From: Leifsonia sp. AK011
GTDB lineage: Bacteria; Actinomycetota; Actinomycetes; Actinomycetales; Microbacteriaceae
Length of the DNA: 64,000 bases
Assembly (NCBI RefSeq): GCF_013410945.1
Contig: NZ_JACCCH010000001.1
Coordinates: 1,054,001-1,118,000, forward strand
Direction of reading: 5' to 3'
This document shows positions 1 to 8,826 of this stretch, piece by piece. The notes under the pieces are model-generated. The model worked only from the letters and a program-made list of their open reading frames with translations, did not search any database and was not told the origin of the DNA. Each line of letters opens with the position of its first letter. Within the stretch, counting starts at the first letter, position 1. Both the position numbers and the translations under genes were made by a program.

Positions 1-1
1 G

Positions 2-1369
2 GGACGGATGTTCGCGCTCGACACCGCGGCGTTCCGTCGAGTCATGGCCGAGCACGACGATCTCGCCGATCTGCTCCTGCGGGATCTCTGGAAGCGCAGG
101 CAGGGACTCCTCAACGGCCCGGCCGCTCTCACGCTGAAGATCGTCGGCCCCGAACGTTCGCGCGAGGTGCTCGCGCTCCGCTCCTACGCGATCCGCCTCG
201 GGCTCGCCCACACGTGGCACGACGGCACAGAACACGAGGACGAGCTCCAGGATCACGGCATCAGCGCCGCCGACATGCCCGTCGTCTGGGTGCAGGGTGA
301 ACCGATCCTCAATGCCACCCCCGGCATCGTCGCGGAGAAACTCGGGCTCGCCTACCAGGAGGCCGAGGATGTCGCGGTCGACCTCGCCGTCGTCGGTGCG
401 GGGCCGTCCGGGCTCGCCGCCGCCATCTACGGCGCATCCGAGGGGCTCTCCACCGTGTTGCTCGACCGTGTCGCGCCCGGTGGACAGGCCTCCGCTACCT
501 CGCGCATCGAGAACTACCTCGGATTCCCGTTCGGGGTCAGCGGCGGGGACCTCATCGGTCAGGCGCAACTGCAGGCCCTCAAGTTCGGTGTGAGGGTCTT
601 CGCGCCCTGTGAGGCGACCGGGCTCGAGGCATCCGCCGACGGCATCACGCTGTCGCTGACCGACGGTGCGCAGGTGCACGCGAGGGCCGTGATCGTCTCC
701 ACGGGGGCCTCGTACCGTGCGCTGCCGCTCGAACGCTGGGCCGAGCTGGAGGGTGCCGGCATCTACTACTCGGCGACCCCGCTCGAGGCCAAGCAGGTGG
801 CGGGGTCCACCGTGGTCGTCGTCGGTGGTGCGAACTCGGCAGGGCAGGCGGCGCTGTTCCTCGCGTCGAATGCGTGCTCCGTGCACCTCGTCATCCGTGG
901 CGACAAGCTCGACGCGAGCATGTCGGCCTACCTCATCGATCGGCTCACCGATGACCCGCGGGTCACCGTCCACACCCAGACCCAGGTGAGCGCACTCGAG
1001 GGCGGGGATGCTCTGGAGCGAGTCACGCTGACGACCGGCGAGGTCATCGACTGCGCCGGGCTGTTCTGCTTCATCGGGGCCGAACCCGCCACGAGCTGGC
1101 TCGAGGGAATTGCGACGGATGACCGTGGCTTCCTCGTCACCGGAACGGATGTGCCCCTCGCCGAAGCCGCAGCCTGCCTCGGCATCCACGGACGGGATCC
1201 GCTTCCGTTCGAGACCAGCGTGCCGTTTGTGTTCGCGACCGGGGACGTTCGGAAGGGCTCGATGAAGCGCGTGGCCGCAGCGGTCGGGGAGGGGTCGAGT
1301 GCCGTGGCATCCGTGCACCGCGCATTCGCGCACGTCGCGCCGGAGCCCAGGGTGGTTGCCGAGCTGTGA
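2..1369 (+). CDS. Thioredoxin-reductase-like FAD oxidoreductase, 5' truncated by window
   Basis: The reading frame is open to the left edge, so the true start lies outside the window. The first ~40 residues look like the end of another domain; actinobacterial homologues often carry a cyclic-nucleotide-binding domain there. A glutaredoxin-like stretch follows, then an FAD-binding GAGPSG motif and a second nucleotide-binding VGGANSAGQ motif, the usual order of the thioredoxin reductase fold. The redox CxxC of true thioredoxin reductases is absent: the equivalent place reads IYYSATPLEA. It is therefore a flavin oxidoreductase of unknown electron acceptor, not a classical TrxB. Its stop overlaps the next GTG start by 4 bp, implying translational coupling. 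Confidence 0.85.
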   Translation, partial: GRMFALDTAAFRRVMAEHDDLADLLLRDLWKRRQGLLNGPAALTLKIVGPERSREVLALRSYAIRLGLAHTWHDGTEHEDELQDHGISAADMPVVWVQGEPILNATPGIVAEKLGLAYQEAEDVAVDLAVVGAGPSGLAAAIYGASEGLSTVLLDRVAPGGQASATSRIENYLGFPFGVSGGDLIGQAQLQALKFGVRVFAPCEATGLEASADGITLSLTDGAQVHARAVIVSTGASYRALPLERWAELEGAGIYYSATPLEAKQVAGSTVVVVGGANSAGQAALFLASNACSVHLVIRGDKLDASMSAYLIDRLTDDPRVTVHTQTQVSALEGGDALERVTLTTGEVIDCAGLFCFIGAEPATSWLEGIATDDRGFLVTGTDVPLAEAAACLGIHGRDPLPFETSVPFVFATGDVRKGSMKRVAAAVGEGSSAVASVHRAFAHVAPEPRVVAEL

Positions 1370-2118
1370 CGGCCGCAGAGGAGCGCGAGCTCGAGGCCCT
1401 GCGGGAGCGCGTGTACGGGCCGAACGGCGGGCTTGCGCCGGATGAGGCCGCGGTACGCCGGCTCCAACAGCTGGAGGAGGCGCGGCGACCGACGGTGCCG
1501 CGTCGCGTCGAGGTCGACATGATGGAGCGCCCTCCGGAGGTTCCCGAGGCTTCAGCGCCCGAGGAGATCCCGCGACCTTGGTGGGAGTCGGCGGCCCGCG
1601 AGCTCTTGCGCCGGCTCGACACGGTGCCACGCCTGATGATTCCGATCATCCTCGCGGTGGCGGCGCTCGTGACGGTGATCGTTGTGGCGGTGATTCTCGT
1701 GCAGAGGCTCCAGACGGAGCCGTTGGTGGGGTCGACGCAGGAGGTGGCGCGACTGGCCCTCGACCCCACCTACGACGCGCCGCTGATGTTCACCGGTGAG
1801 GGTGAGGTGCAGGTCTTCGAGTCCTTCCACGGCCTTCGCGCGATCGCTGGGGGTAACGGAGCCGCGTTCGCTAGCGGGACGCAACAGACCTGCCTTCTCG
1901 TCTTCAATGACGCGGAAGCGAACAATGCCGACGAGGACTTCTTCAGCGGGTTCGTTCTTAGTGGATGCGGCGCTGGCGGGTTCCCCGCGGTGGCCCAGTT
2001 CCCGGCTCAGGTTGACGGCCTTCCCGACGAGCTCAGGGCGGCTTTTCCCGAGTCGGCGCTCCAATTCGTCTATGACAGCTCGACGAGCGAAGTCGTCGTG
2101 TTCGAGTCCCCGAGGTGA
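1366..2118 (+). CDS. Single-pass membrane protein, paralogue 1 of a tandem pair
   Basis: A 250-residue protein with a charged cytoplasmic-looking N-terminus (motif LRERVYGPNG), a hydrophobic segment at about residues 86-110 and an extracytoplasmic C-terminal domain with two cysteines that could form a disulfide. It shares its layout and several blocks with the next gene (VYGPNG near the start, GGFPAVAQFP near the end, a closing F-VYD...EVVVF), so the pair arose by duplication. The GTG start overlaps the upstream stop. I do not recognise a family. A serine/threonine kinase follows 0.8 kb downstream, so an envelope-sensing role is possible but is inference. Confidence 0.75.
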   Translation: MTAAEERELEALRERVYGPNGGLAPDEAAVRRLQQLEEARRPTVPRRVEVDMMERPPEVPEASAPEEIPRPWWESAARELLRRLDTVPRLMIPIILAVAALVTVIVVAVILVQRLQTEPLVGSTQEVARLALDPTYDAPLMFTGEGEVQVFESFHGLRAIAGGNGAAFASGTQQTCLLVFNDAEANNADEDFFSGFVLSGCGAGGFPAVAQFPAQVDGLPDELRAAFPESALQFVYDSSTSEVVVFESPR

Positions 2119-2124
2119 TGCAAC

Positions 2125-2862
2125 GTGGTGACTGACGAAGAGGAACTCAGCGCCCTTCGCGTCCGCGTGTACGGGCCGAACGGCGATAGCCACCCGGACG
2201 CTGTTCGGCGTCTCCAGGAGCTCGAAGCGGCTCGGATTCGCCCGGCTCGCCTTGTCGAGCAACCGAGCGAGGCGGATGCACCGCTTCCTCCTGTCGAGCA
2301 TCCTGATCCGGTCGAACCGCAAGAACCACTCTCCCGCGAGATCCTGCGTCGGCTCAAGACTGCCCGGCGTTCGACCGTGGTCGTTGCAGTCGCGGTCGTC
2401 GTATTCACTGCCGGCGTCATGGCAGCGCTCACGATCGTGCAGCGAGTCCAGCCCGATCCGTTGGGCACGGGTGCCACGCAGATTGCGCGACTCGGGGTCG
2501 ACACATCCTTCCGGGTCCCCGACATGTTTCGCGGTGGGTCCAACGGCGACATTCCTGCCCAGGGATTCCAGCAGTTCAACGGGCTGCGCCCCGTCGTGAT
2601 GGGCAGCGGGTTCTTCGGTGCCGGGACTGATCTGCCCTGCCTAGGGGTCTACCCGGAAGCGGCGATCACCGTCCCGGATTCGAGCTCGTTCAGCGGGCCT
2701 CTCATTGGGGGCTGCCAGGTTGGGGGATTCCCGGCCGTCGCGCAATTCCCGTCGGGCCTCGACGGCTTCCCGGAGGAGCTGGTCGACGCCTACCCGGGCT
2801 ACGGTCTCCAGTTCGTGTACGACCAGGCGAACAACGAGGTGGTCGTGTTCGCGTTGAAGTGA
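2125..2862 (+). CDS. Single-pass membrane protein, paralogue 2 of a tandem pair
   Basis: A 245-residue paralogue of the upstream gene: the same LRVRVYGPNG start region, one transmembrane helix at about residues 87-110 and a C-terminal extracytoplasmic domain containing GGFPAVAQFP and a terminal EVVVFALK. Two adjacent GTG codons (2125, 2128) can serve as start. Only 6 bp separate it from the previous stop, so the two are almost certainly co-transcribed. No catalytic motif is visible and the function is unknown. Confidence 0.75.
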   Translation: MVTDEEELSALRVRVYGPNGDSHPDAVRRLQELEAARIRPARLVEQPSEADAPLPPVEHPDPVEPQEPLSREILRRLKTARRSTVVVAVAVVVFTAGVMAALTIVQRVQPDPLGTGATQIARLGVDTSFRVPDMFRGGSNGDIPAQGFQQFNGLRPVVMGSGFFGAGTDLPCLGVYPEAAITVPDSSSFSGPLIGGCQVGGFPAVAQFPSGLDGFPEELVDAYPGYGLQFVYDQANNEVVVFALK

Positions 2863-2984
2863 CGACCGCGGATACGCATACACACTGCGGCCCCAGGTCG
2901 TAAACCCTTGCCCGATTCCCAGTCGTGCGCTCTACGATCAGGGTGGCCCCTCTTTGGGGTACATCCACGCTCAGGGAGGGTGAT

Positions 2985-4151
2985 GTGACGCACGAGATGA
3001 CGCAGGGCTCATTCCCGGCGGCGACGGTCGGCGGCAGGTACGACGTCGGCGAGCTCCTGGGTCGGGGTGGCATGTCGAGCGTGTATCGGGCGGATGACAC
3101 GCTCCTGGGTCGCACCGTCGCCATCAAGTTCTTCGCCGACGGAGCTGACAGCCATGCCGAGGCCGCCCGGAAGCGGTCGGAGGTGCGAGTTCTCGCGTCG
3201 CTGAACCATCCCGCGTTGGTGACCGTCTTCGACGCGAATCTCGAGGCCGAGCCATCGGGCTACCTCGTCATGGAGTTCGTCGACGGGTCCACTCTCCACG
3301 AGCGCCTCGCGGCTGGCCCGCTGCCCGCGGTCGACGCGATGGGCATGCTCAAGGAATTGAGCGAGGGGCTCGACGTCGTCCACAGCGGGGGAATCGTGCA
3401 CAGGGACATCAAGCCCTCCAATGTGCTTCTCACGTCTGCCCGAGGCGGTCGCGTACGTGCGAAGCTCGCCGACTTCGGCATCGCGCACCTTGCGGACGCT
3501 ACCCGCCTGACGATGCCGGGCTCGTTCATGGGCACGGCCGCCTACCTGGCACCCGAGCAGCTCAACGGCGATGATCCGGCTCCGAGCGCGGACGTCTACT
3601 CGCTCGGGCTCGTCATCCTTGAGGCTCTGACCGGCAAGCGAGCCTTCCCGGGGACGGCGGCGCAATCGGCGTCCTCACGCATCGTCGGCGATCCGCCCAT
3701 TCCGGAGTCGATTCCAGTCGCCGTGCGCGAACTCCTCTCGTCCATGACGGCGCGTAGCCCCCAAGCGCGACCCACCGCTGAGCGAATTGCAGAGCTGGCC
3801 GCTCGCGCTGAACGCGACGTCGCGCACGAGGCGCCATCGGCCACGTTGGAGACGGCAGCGATGCAACAGGATGAGCCGACTCGTGTTCTCACGGCGCCGG
3901 GCAACGACGGCCCCACTCGTGTTCTCACTCCGCCGCCCGGCCAGGATCGCGATGCGCCGACTGAGGCTCGGCGGTCCCCTCGAAAGTGGCTGGCTCTCAG
4001 TGCGGCAGCCGTACTGCTCCTTATCGCCGGGGTCGTGATCGCAGTACTGGTATCTGTCCCGGCGCCCGCACCCACGGCGCCGCAGCTTCCCGCCCTCGAA
4101 GAGCCTCTGGGCACTCACGTGGAACAGTTGCTCGAGGCGGTGAGCCCGTGA
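2985..4151 (+). CDS. Membrane-anchored PknB-type serine/threonine protein kinase
   Basis: 388 residues from the GTG at 2985, chosen because AGGGAGGG lies 5 bases upstream; an in-frame codon at 2925 would add an unlikely N-terminus. Hanks-kinase motifs are complete: glycine loop GRGGMSSVY (26-34), ATP-binding Lys48 in AIK, HRDIKPSN at 139-146, DFG at 163-165 and APEQL. A proline- and threonine-rich juxtamembrane segment with repeated TRVLT motifs follows, possibly autophosphorylation sites, then one transmembrane helix near 335-357 and a very short external tail without PASTA repeats. External sensing may therefore depend on a partner; the lipoprotein gene whose ATG overlaps this stop is the obvious candidate. 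Confidence 0.9.
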   Translation: MTHEMTQGSFPAATVGGRYDVGELLGRGGMSSVYRADDTLLGRTVAIKFFADGADSHAEAARKRSEVRVLASLNHPALVTVFDANLEAEPSGYLVMEFVDGSTLHERLAAGPLPAVDAMGMLKELSEGLDVVHSGGIVHRDIKPSNVLLTSARGGRVRAKLADFGIAHLADATRLTMPGSFMGTAAYLAPEQLNGDDPAPSADVYSLGLVILEALTGKRAFPGTAAQSASSRIVGDPPIPESIPVAVRELLSSMTARSPQARPTAERIAELAARAERDVAHEAPSATLETAAMQQDEPTRVLTAPGNDGPTRVLTPPPGQDRDAPTEARRSPRKWLALSAAAVLLLIAGVVIAVLVSVPAPAPTAPQLPALEEPLGTHVEQLLEAVSP

Positions 4152-4567
4152 TGCGGGTACTTCGCGCGGTTGTCGTTGCCGTGGCATCCGTCAGCCTGTG
4201 TGTCGGATGCGCGGCCCAGCCGGCGATCGACAGCGAGATCAGCGCCGAGCTCCAACAGGAGGTCGTCGATCTCGCGAACACGGCTGCCGCCGGAGATGCT
4301 GCTGCAGCCCTCGCTCAACTCGACGCCCTGAACCTTCAGCTGCTTGAGGCCACGTCACGGGGTCAGGTGAGTAGCGAACGCAGTACCCAGATCGGTGCGG
4401 CTATCGAGCTCGTCCGCCAGGACCTGCAGGCCGTCGTGGATGCCGCGGAACCTGAGCCCGTGCAGCCCGTCGAGCCCGAGGACGACAAGAAGGGCAAGGA
4501 CGAGAAGGGCAAGGACGAGAAGGGCAAGGGCAACGAGAACGGCAAGGGGCCGAAGGGCGAGGACTAG
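4151..4567 (+). CDS. Small secreted lipoprotein coupled to the kinase
   Basis: 138 residues starting at the ATG that overlaps the kinase stop (ATGA). The signal peptide ends in a lipobox (SLCVGC), so the mature protein begins with a lipidated Cys and sits on the outer face of the membrane. The middle is predicted helical and rich in Ala, Leu and Gln; the C-terminus is an extremely charged Lys/Asp/Glu/Gly tail with the repeated unit KGKDE. No known domain is visible. Overlap with the kinase suggests the two work together, for example as an external adaptor, which is inference. Confidence 0.8.
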   Translation: MRVLRAVVVAVASVSLCVGCAAQPAIDSEISAELQQEVVDLANTAAAGDAAAALAQLDALNLQLLEATSRGQVSSERSTQIGAAIELVRQDLQAVVDAAEPEPVQPVEPEDDKKGKDEKGKDEKGKGNENGKGPKGED

Positions 4568-4593
4568 AGCCCTCCTCCCGCAGTGGGGTGCGG

Positions 4594-5829
4594 CTACGCG
4601 CGTCGCGCCCGGGCGAGCAGTACGACGGATGCCCCGGCGAGAAGCAGCACGAGGGCGCCGAGTGCGGGCATCCCGGAATCCAGTCCCGTGGATGCCAGCG
4701 CTGGCCCTGCCGGCGCCGGCGACGGCGGCTCGGTCTCGTAGACGTACATGACGTTGGACGCGTCATCCGTGTCGCCCGAGAAGTAGAGCTTGCCCTGGAA
4801 CACCGTCATGTTGAACGTGTACTGCGGTGAGCCTTCGAGCACGCTGACCTGGCCCGCCGTGATGAGGTTCATGACGGGCAGGTCGTTCGCGAAGCCGAGG
4901 TAGTAGAGGCTGCCGTTGTACTCCGTGTAGCGGCCGGTCTCGGTAACCGCACCCGGCACCTCAGTGACGGTGCCGCCCTTGAAGCTGAACACGTTGCCGA
5001 ACCCGCTAGTGCCACCGGTGAAGTAGAGCGCTCCGTCGAACACGGTGAGCGCGCTGGCGGACGCCGCGGGCATCAGGTCCACGACGGTGAAGGTCGAAGC
5101 CCCGTCGAACGAGTAGAACGACCCATCGGCACCGAAGTAGGCGAGACCGTCGTAGGCGACGAGTTCGCTCGCGCCGACGGGTGCGCCCGCGACCGGTGCG
5201 GCGGGGGTGCCGGGCGTCTCCGGGTCGTACGAGAACAACGTGCGAGCTTCGCCCGGCGTCGGGTCGGTGTCGCCCTCGAAGTAGAGCTTGCCGTTGTAGG
5301 TGGACAGGTAGCGGGGGCCGACAGTGCCGCCAGCTACGGGGGATGCAGCGGACCCGTCGTACTGCCAGAGCTCCGCGACTCCACCCACGGTCGCCTGGAA
5401 GTACGCGACGCCACCGGTGCTCACGAAGTCATTGGGGGACTCGAAGGGTCCGGGCACCTGCGTGATCGTGGTGCCGTCGTAGGTGAAGAGGCCGTAGGCG
5501 TAGGGAACTGCAGAGATGTCGACGATCGCCTCGAAGATCAGCTCGTCGCCCAGGGTGTGAAACTGTGTCGGCCCGACAGGCGAGCCGGGCACCTGCGTGA
5601 ACGTCGTGCCATTGAAGGAGAACAGGCTCGAGTAGATGTCGCCCTCGGCCACACCCGAAAGGAAGAGTTGCCCGTTGTGCACGTAGTAGTCGGACGTGCT
5701 GCTCGGAGCGCCGATGACCGGAGTAGGTGGGGCGGATGCGGCGCTCGCAGGTGTAGCGCCGGCGAGGGCAACAGCGGCAACGGCGAGGCCAGCCATCGTG
5801 GCGGTGAGGGTGCGGTGCAGAGTCGACAC
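4594..5829 (-). CDS. Sortase-anchored repeat protein (LAxTG signal)
   Basis: 411 residues from a GTG preceded by AGGA; this places a standard signal peptide ending in ASA at the N-terminus, whereas the longer open frame has no signal peptide. The body is built from about ten ~35-residue repeats alternating LYFxG-type strands (LFLSG, LYFEG, LYFTG) and YDGTxxTQVPG-type strands, which suggests a beta-propeller. The C-terminus has LASTG, a hydrophobic stretch and a terminal Arg-rich tail, the arrangement recognised by actinobacterial class E sortases. It should be covalently attached to the cell wall. The ligand is unknown. No sortase gene is in the window. Confidence 0.8.
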   Translation of the reverse strand: MSTLHRTLTATMAGLAVAAVALAGATPASAASAPPTPVIGAPSSTSDYYVHNGQLFLSGVAEGDIYSSLFSFNGTTFTQVPGSPVGPTQFHTLGDELIFEAIVDISAVPYAYGLFTYDGTTITQVPGPFESPNDFVSTGGVAYFQATVGGVAELWQYDGSAASPVAGGTVGPRYLSTYNGKLYFEGDTDPTPGEARTLFSYDPETPGTPAAPVAGAPVGASELVAYDGLAYFGADGSFYSFDGASTFTVVDLMPAASASALTVFDGALYFTGGTSGFGNVFSFKGGTVTEVPGAVTETGRYTEYNGSLYYLGFANDLPVMNLITAGQVSVLEGSPQYTFNMTVFQGKLYFSGDTDDASNVMYVYETEPPSPAPAGPALASTGLDSGMPALGALVLLLAGASVVLLARARRA

Positions 5830-5951
5830 AGGAGTCCTAACGTGAAGTGCTGTCGACGTTAGCAGATTTTGTTCCGGTGGAACATCGCACGGCGCCGACC
5901 CCCGAACTTGGGAGCGACAGGTATGTGATGCCCTGTAAGGGTTGGCAGACG

Positions 5952-6443
5952 ATGAGAGTCTTCCGAGCGAGCGCGGTGACAACTGTCGTCGTTGTGCTCT
6001 TCACGGGTTGCGTGTGGGTGCGTGGAGGCGGCCCTAGCAAGGCGGATGCAGTCGAATGGGCGCGTGTCACCTCATTGGAGGTGATCGATGCGATCGAGGT
6101 TGGTTCTGAGCCGTTGTGGGCGAACGAACGCGAAGGCGTATGCACATCGATCGATCACTCATTCGATAACTGGGCTTCTTGGGTCATTTCGACTGATTAC
6201 GCGCTTGATCCCTCGGAGCGACTTCCCGTACTCGACCGGGTAACCGAGAGCTTCGTACAGCGTGACGGCTGGATAGTCGCCGGGGACGAAACGGGGGAGA
6301 TCCTTCCAGCCAGCCAAAGCCAATTCACACGCAGTCTTCACCCTGCGCCCTCGCATGGCGATCAGGGTGCACAGGTCACTGTGACCCCCGAAGGAACGAG
6401 GGTCGATGTGACTGTCCGCAGCGCCTGCTACATCGTCCCCTGA
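5952..6443 (+). CDS. Small putative lipoprotein of unknown function
   Basis: 163 residues. The start at 5952 was chosen because it gives a clean lipoprotein signal peptide with lipobox LFTGC at residues ~16-20; the longer frame from 5847 lacks one. The mature part has no recognised domain. The two remaining cysteines lie mid-protein and at the C-terminus and could form a disulfide. It is divergent from the sortase-anchored gene and not obviously in an operon. Confidence 0.7.
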   Translation: MRVFRASAVTTVVVVLFTGCVWVRGGGPSKADAVEWARVTSLEVIDAIEVGSEPLWANEREGVCTSIDHSFDNWASWVISTDYALDPSERLPVLDRVTESFVQRDGWIVAGDETGEILPASQSQFTRSLHPAPSHGDQGAQVTVTPEGTRVDVTVRSACYIVP

Positions 6444-6630
6444 GAGCCCGGCGGCAAGTGCCGGTGGCCGCGCACTCGTCGAGCGGGAGGCGCATTGCCA
6501 GCCCTACATGGACCAGAGCAGGACTTCTTGTGAAGCAGCTGCGCCCGGTGGGCGCAAGTGAGCATCTGGAGTTTGCCGACCGAACCTGACACCAACGGCG
6601 GGACAACTGTTCGGTAAACGGGCTCCGGCG

Positions 6631-6653
6631 AAAATGCCGCCTAGCGGCATTTT
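6631..6653 (-). terminator. Intrinsic terminator after tRNA-Thr
   Basis: A perfect 10-bp inverted repeat (AAAATGCCGC / GCGGCATTTT) with a CTA loop. On the minus strand it ends in a short T run and lies 7 bp beyond the tRNA 3' end. It can also stop transcription from the lipoprotein gene on the plus strand. Confidence 0.8.
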
Positions 6654-6659
6654 CTGTGG

Positions 6660-6733
6660 AGCCCCCTGTCGGATTCGAACCGACGACCCCCGCTTTACAA
6701 GAGCGGTGCTCTGGCCAACTGAGCTAAGGGGGC
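6660..6733 (-). tRNA. tRNA-Thr, anticodon UGU
   Basis: The minus strand folds into a full cloverleaf: acceptor GCCCCCT/AGGGGGC, D arm GCTC/GAGC, anticodon arm CCGCT-CTTGTAA-AGCGG, and a T arm with the TTCGAAT loop. The anticodon TGT reads ACA (Thr). CCA is not encoded. Confidence 0.93.
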
Positions 6734-6757
6734 GCGAACATCGTCCATAGTAGCTAA

Positions 6758-7726
6758 GTGAGTTCCACCCCGGCGCCGCAGCCCTCCCGACTGGTCCTGG
6801 TCGCGTCGGTGGGTGTCGCCGTGATCAGCGGAGCCCTCACCGCACTGCAGACCCGAGTGAACAGCCAACTTGCGATCGAGCTTGGCGACGGCATCCTCTC
6901 GTCCCTCATCTCTTTCGGCAGTGGCCTGCTGATTCTCACGGTCGCCGTGCTGCTCGTGCCGAGCGGACGCCACGGTCTCGCTCGCCTCAACAGATCGGTG
7001 CGAGCGAGGCAGACGCCCTGGTGGTACCTGATCGGTGGCGTCTTCGGCGCGTTCTTCGTCGTGAGCCAGGGCCTCACAGCGACGGTTGTCGGGGTCGCGC
7101 TCTTCACGATCGCCGTCGTCGCGACACAGACCATCACGGGTGCAGTCATCGACCGCGTGGGGCTCGGCGACCTACCCAAGCGTCCCGTCACTGTGCTCCG
7201 CGTCGTCGCGTCTCTGCTGGCGCTCGTCGCGGTCGGCTTCGCGGGTGCCGCCGAGTTGCGGGTGGATGTTCCAATCGCGCTGCTCATCCTTCCGCTCCTT
7301 GCGGGGGTTGGCGTGGGCTACCAGCAGGGCATCAACGGGCAGGTGCGCTATGTGTCGGAGTCCGCACTGACAGCGACGTTCCTGAACTTCCTCACGGGCG
7401 CGAGCGTGCTCGTCATCGCCGTCATCGTGCACACGCTCATCGTGGGGTGGGTCGCGACCTTCCCGAGCAACCCGCTCCTCTACACGGGTGGTGCCATCGG
7501 CGTGCTGTTCATCGGTGGAGCGGCCGCGGTCGTCCGCACGATCGGCGTGTTGCTCCTGGGTCTCGGCACGATCGCGGGCCAGCTTGTCGGCGCGCTACTC
7601 CTCGACCTCGCGATCCCGATCGCGGGCCACCACCTCTCGATCACGACGGTGATCGGCACGCTCCTGACCCTCGTCGCCGTCTCGCTCGCGGTCCTCTCAG
7701 CCCAGCACGCCGAGCGGATACGCTGA
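6758..7726 (+). CDS. DMT-superfamily permease with two DUF606-like halves
   Basis: 322 residues, GTG start, about ten hydrophobic helices arranged as two similar five-helix halves. The first half contains ALQTRVNSQLA and the second YQQGINGQVRYVS, the paired glutamine-asparagine signature of the DUF606 (YdcZ) family in the drug/metabolite transporter superfamily. It is an inner-membrane exporter or importer of an unknown small molecule. No partner gene is adjacent; the neighbours are a tRNA and a convergent nitroreductase. Confidence 0.85.
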   Translation: MSSTPAPQPSRLVLVASVGVAVISGALTALQTRVNSQLAIELGDGILSSLISFGSGLLILTVAVLLVPSGRHGLARLNRSVRARQTPWWYLIGGVFGAFFVVSQGLTATVVGVALFTIAVVATQTITGAVIDRVGLGDLPKRPVTVLRVVASLLALVAVGFAGAAELRVDVPIALLILPLLAGVGVGYQQGINGQVRYVSESALTATFLNFLTGASVLVIAVIVHTLIVGWVATFPSNPLLYTGGAIGVLFIGGAAAVVRTIGVLLLGLGTIAGQLVGALLLDLAIPIAGHHLSITTVIGTLLTLVAVSLAVLSAQHAERIR

Positions 7727-7781
7727 GGTAAGCCGAACGGCCCCTTCCGGGGCTCATGGAAGGGCCGATTCCCTTACCTCA
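7724..7781. terminator. Nested inverted repeat between convergent genes
   Basis: A 9-bp outer inverted repeat (TGAGGTAAG / CTTACCTCA) encloses an inner stem of GGCCC-CTTCC against GGAAGGGCC. It begins at the permease stop codon and probably ends both convergent transcripts. Confidence 0.6.
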
Positions 7782-7823
7782 GGAAGAATCTCAGAAGACG
7801 GTCGGGGTAGATGAGGGCCAACC

Positions 7824-8375
7824 TCAGGAGAGCACTGACAGGTAGGGCTCGGGATCGAACGGCTTGCGCGGCTTGTCCTTGCCCGGGATGACACCCCCGA
7901 CGTACAACCAGCCGAGTAGTTCCTCGTTGTCGGCGAGCTCGTGCATCCGTCGTACCGGCTCCGAACGGGTGTGCCCGCCGGTGCGCCAGAGCACACCCCA
8001 GCCGGCCTCGTCGAGCAGGAGGCTCAGCGCGTGGGCGACACCGGCGGCCGTGGCATCCTGCTCCCACGCGGGAACCTTGAAGCTCGGCTGGCGCCTCGCG
8101 ACGACGGCGATGAGCAGTGACGCCCGCAGAGGCTTCTCGGCCAGCGACCGGGCATCCTTACCTTCCAGCCGACTCGCCTCCACGAAGGCGGCTCCCAGCC
8201 GCGACCGGGCATCCCCGCGCAGCTCGATGAGGCGCCACGGATGCAACGACCCATGGTCCGCGACGGTGCCAGCGGCCGCCACCAACGGAAGCAGCTGCTC
8301 GTGCGTGGGCGCATCCTCGGTCACTCGTGAGTGCGACCGACGGCGCAGAATCGCCTCGCGGGCGGAGGAAGTCAA
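7824..8375 (-). CDS. Nitroreductase-family protein
   Basis: 183 residues with the family's FMN-binding N-terminal signature (RRRSHSRV near residues 11-18), a central PSFKVPAWEQDATAAG segment equivalent to the nitroreductase dimer helix and GWLYVG near the end. It should be a dimeric FMN enzyme reducing nitro or quinone substrates with NAD(P)H. The TTG start at 8375 lies 1 bp after the msrB stop; no ATG or GTG nearby would keep the N-terminal motif. It is the second gene of a two-gene operon with msrB, suggesting a role in oxidative stress. Confidence 0.82.
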   Translation of the reverse strand: MTSSAREAILRRRSHSRVTEDAPTHEQLLPLVAAAGTVADHGSLHPWRLIELRGDARSRLGAAFVEASRLEGKDARSLAEKPLRASLLIAVVARRQPSFKVPAWEQDATAAGVAHALSLLLDEAGWGVLWRTGGHTRSEPVRRMHELADNEELLGWLYVGGVIPGKDKPRKPFDPEPYLSVLS

Positions 8376-8376
8376 A

Positions 8377-8778
8377 CTACTCCGCAGCTTCGAACGTCAG
8401 CGAGACCGAGTTCATGCAGAAACGGTCACCGGTCGGGGTGGTGGGGGCGTCATCGAAGACGTGGCCCAGGTGCGAGCCGCAGTTGGCGCAGCGCACCTCG
8501 ACGCGCTCCATGCCGAGCGACGTGTCCTTGACGAGCTCGACGGCGTCCTGCTCGGAGGGAATGTAGAAGCTCGGCCAGCCGCAGTGCGAGTCGAACTTGG
8601 CGTTGCTGCGGAACAGCTCCTGGCCGCAGCCCTTGCAGCGGTACACACCCTCGCGGTTCTCGTCGAGCAGTTCGCCCGTCCACGCGCGCTCCGTCGCGGC
8701 CTGGCGAAGGATGGCGTACTCCTCGGGGGAGAGCTGCTCGCGCCACTCTTCGTCGGACTTGTTCACGTTGTAGGTCAT
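8377..8778 (-). CDS. msrB: Peptide-methionine (R)-S-oxide reductase MsrB
   Basis: 133 residues, the usual length of stand-alone MsrB. It reduces methionine-R-sulfoxide in proteins using thioredoxin. Visible features: two structural zinc pairs (CKGCGQ and CANCGSH), the SHCGWPSFY loop and the catalytic cysteine in RFCMNSVSL. The start at 8778 gives the typical MTYNVNKSDEEW N-terminus; the open frame extends much further upstream without similarity. It is cytosolic and co-transcribed with the nitroreductase. Confidence 0.95.
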   Translation of the reverse strand: MTYNVNKSDEEWREQLSPEEYAILRQAATERAWTGELLDENREGVYRCKGCGQELFRSNAKFDSHCGWPSFYIPSEQDAVELVKDTSLGMERVEVRCANCGSHLGHVFDDAPTTPTGDRFCMNSVSLTFEAAE

Positions 8779-8826
8779 TGGTTCTCCAGAACGGGGAAAA
8801 GATCGTGCTCCATTAAACTCGCGAGC

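Noticed and set aside
8-1369. Naming the first gene trxB
   Set aside because: The redox CxxC is missing and the N-terminus belongs to another domain cut off by the window.
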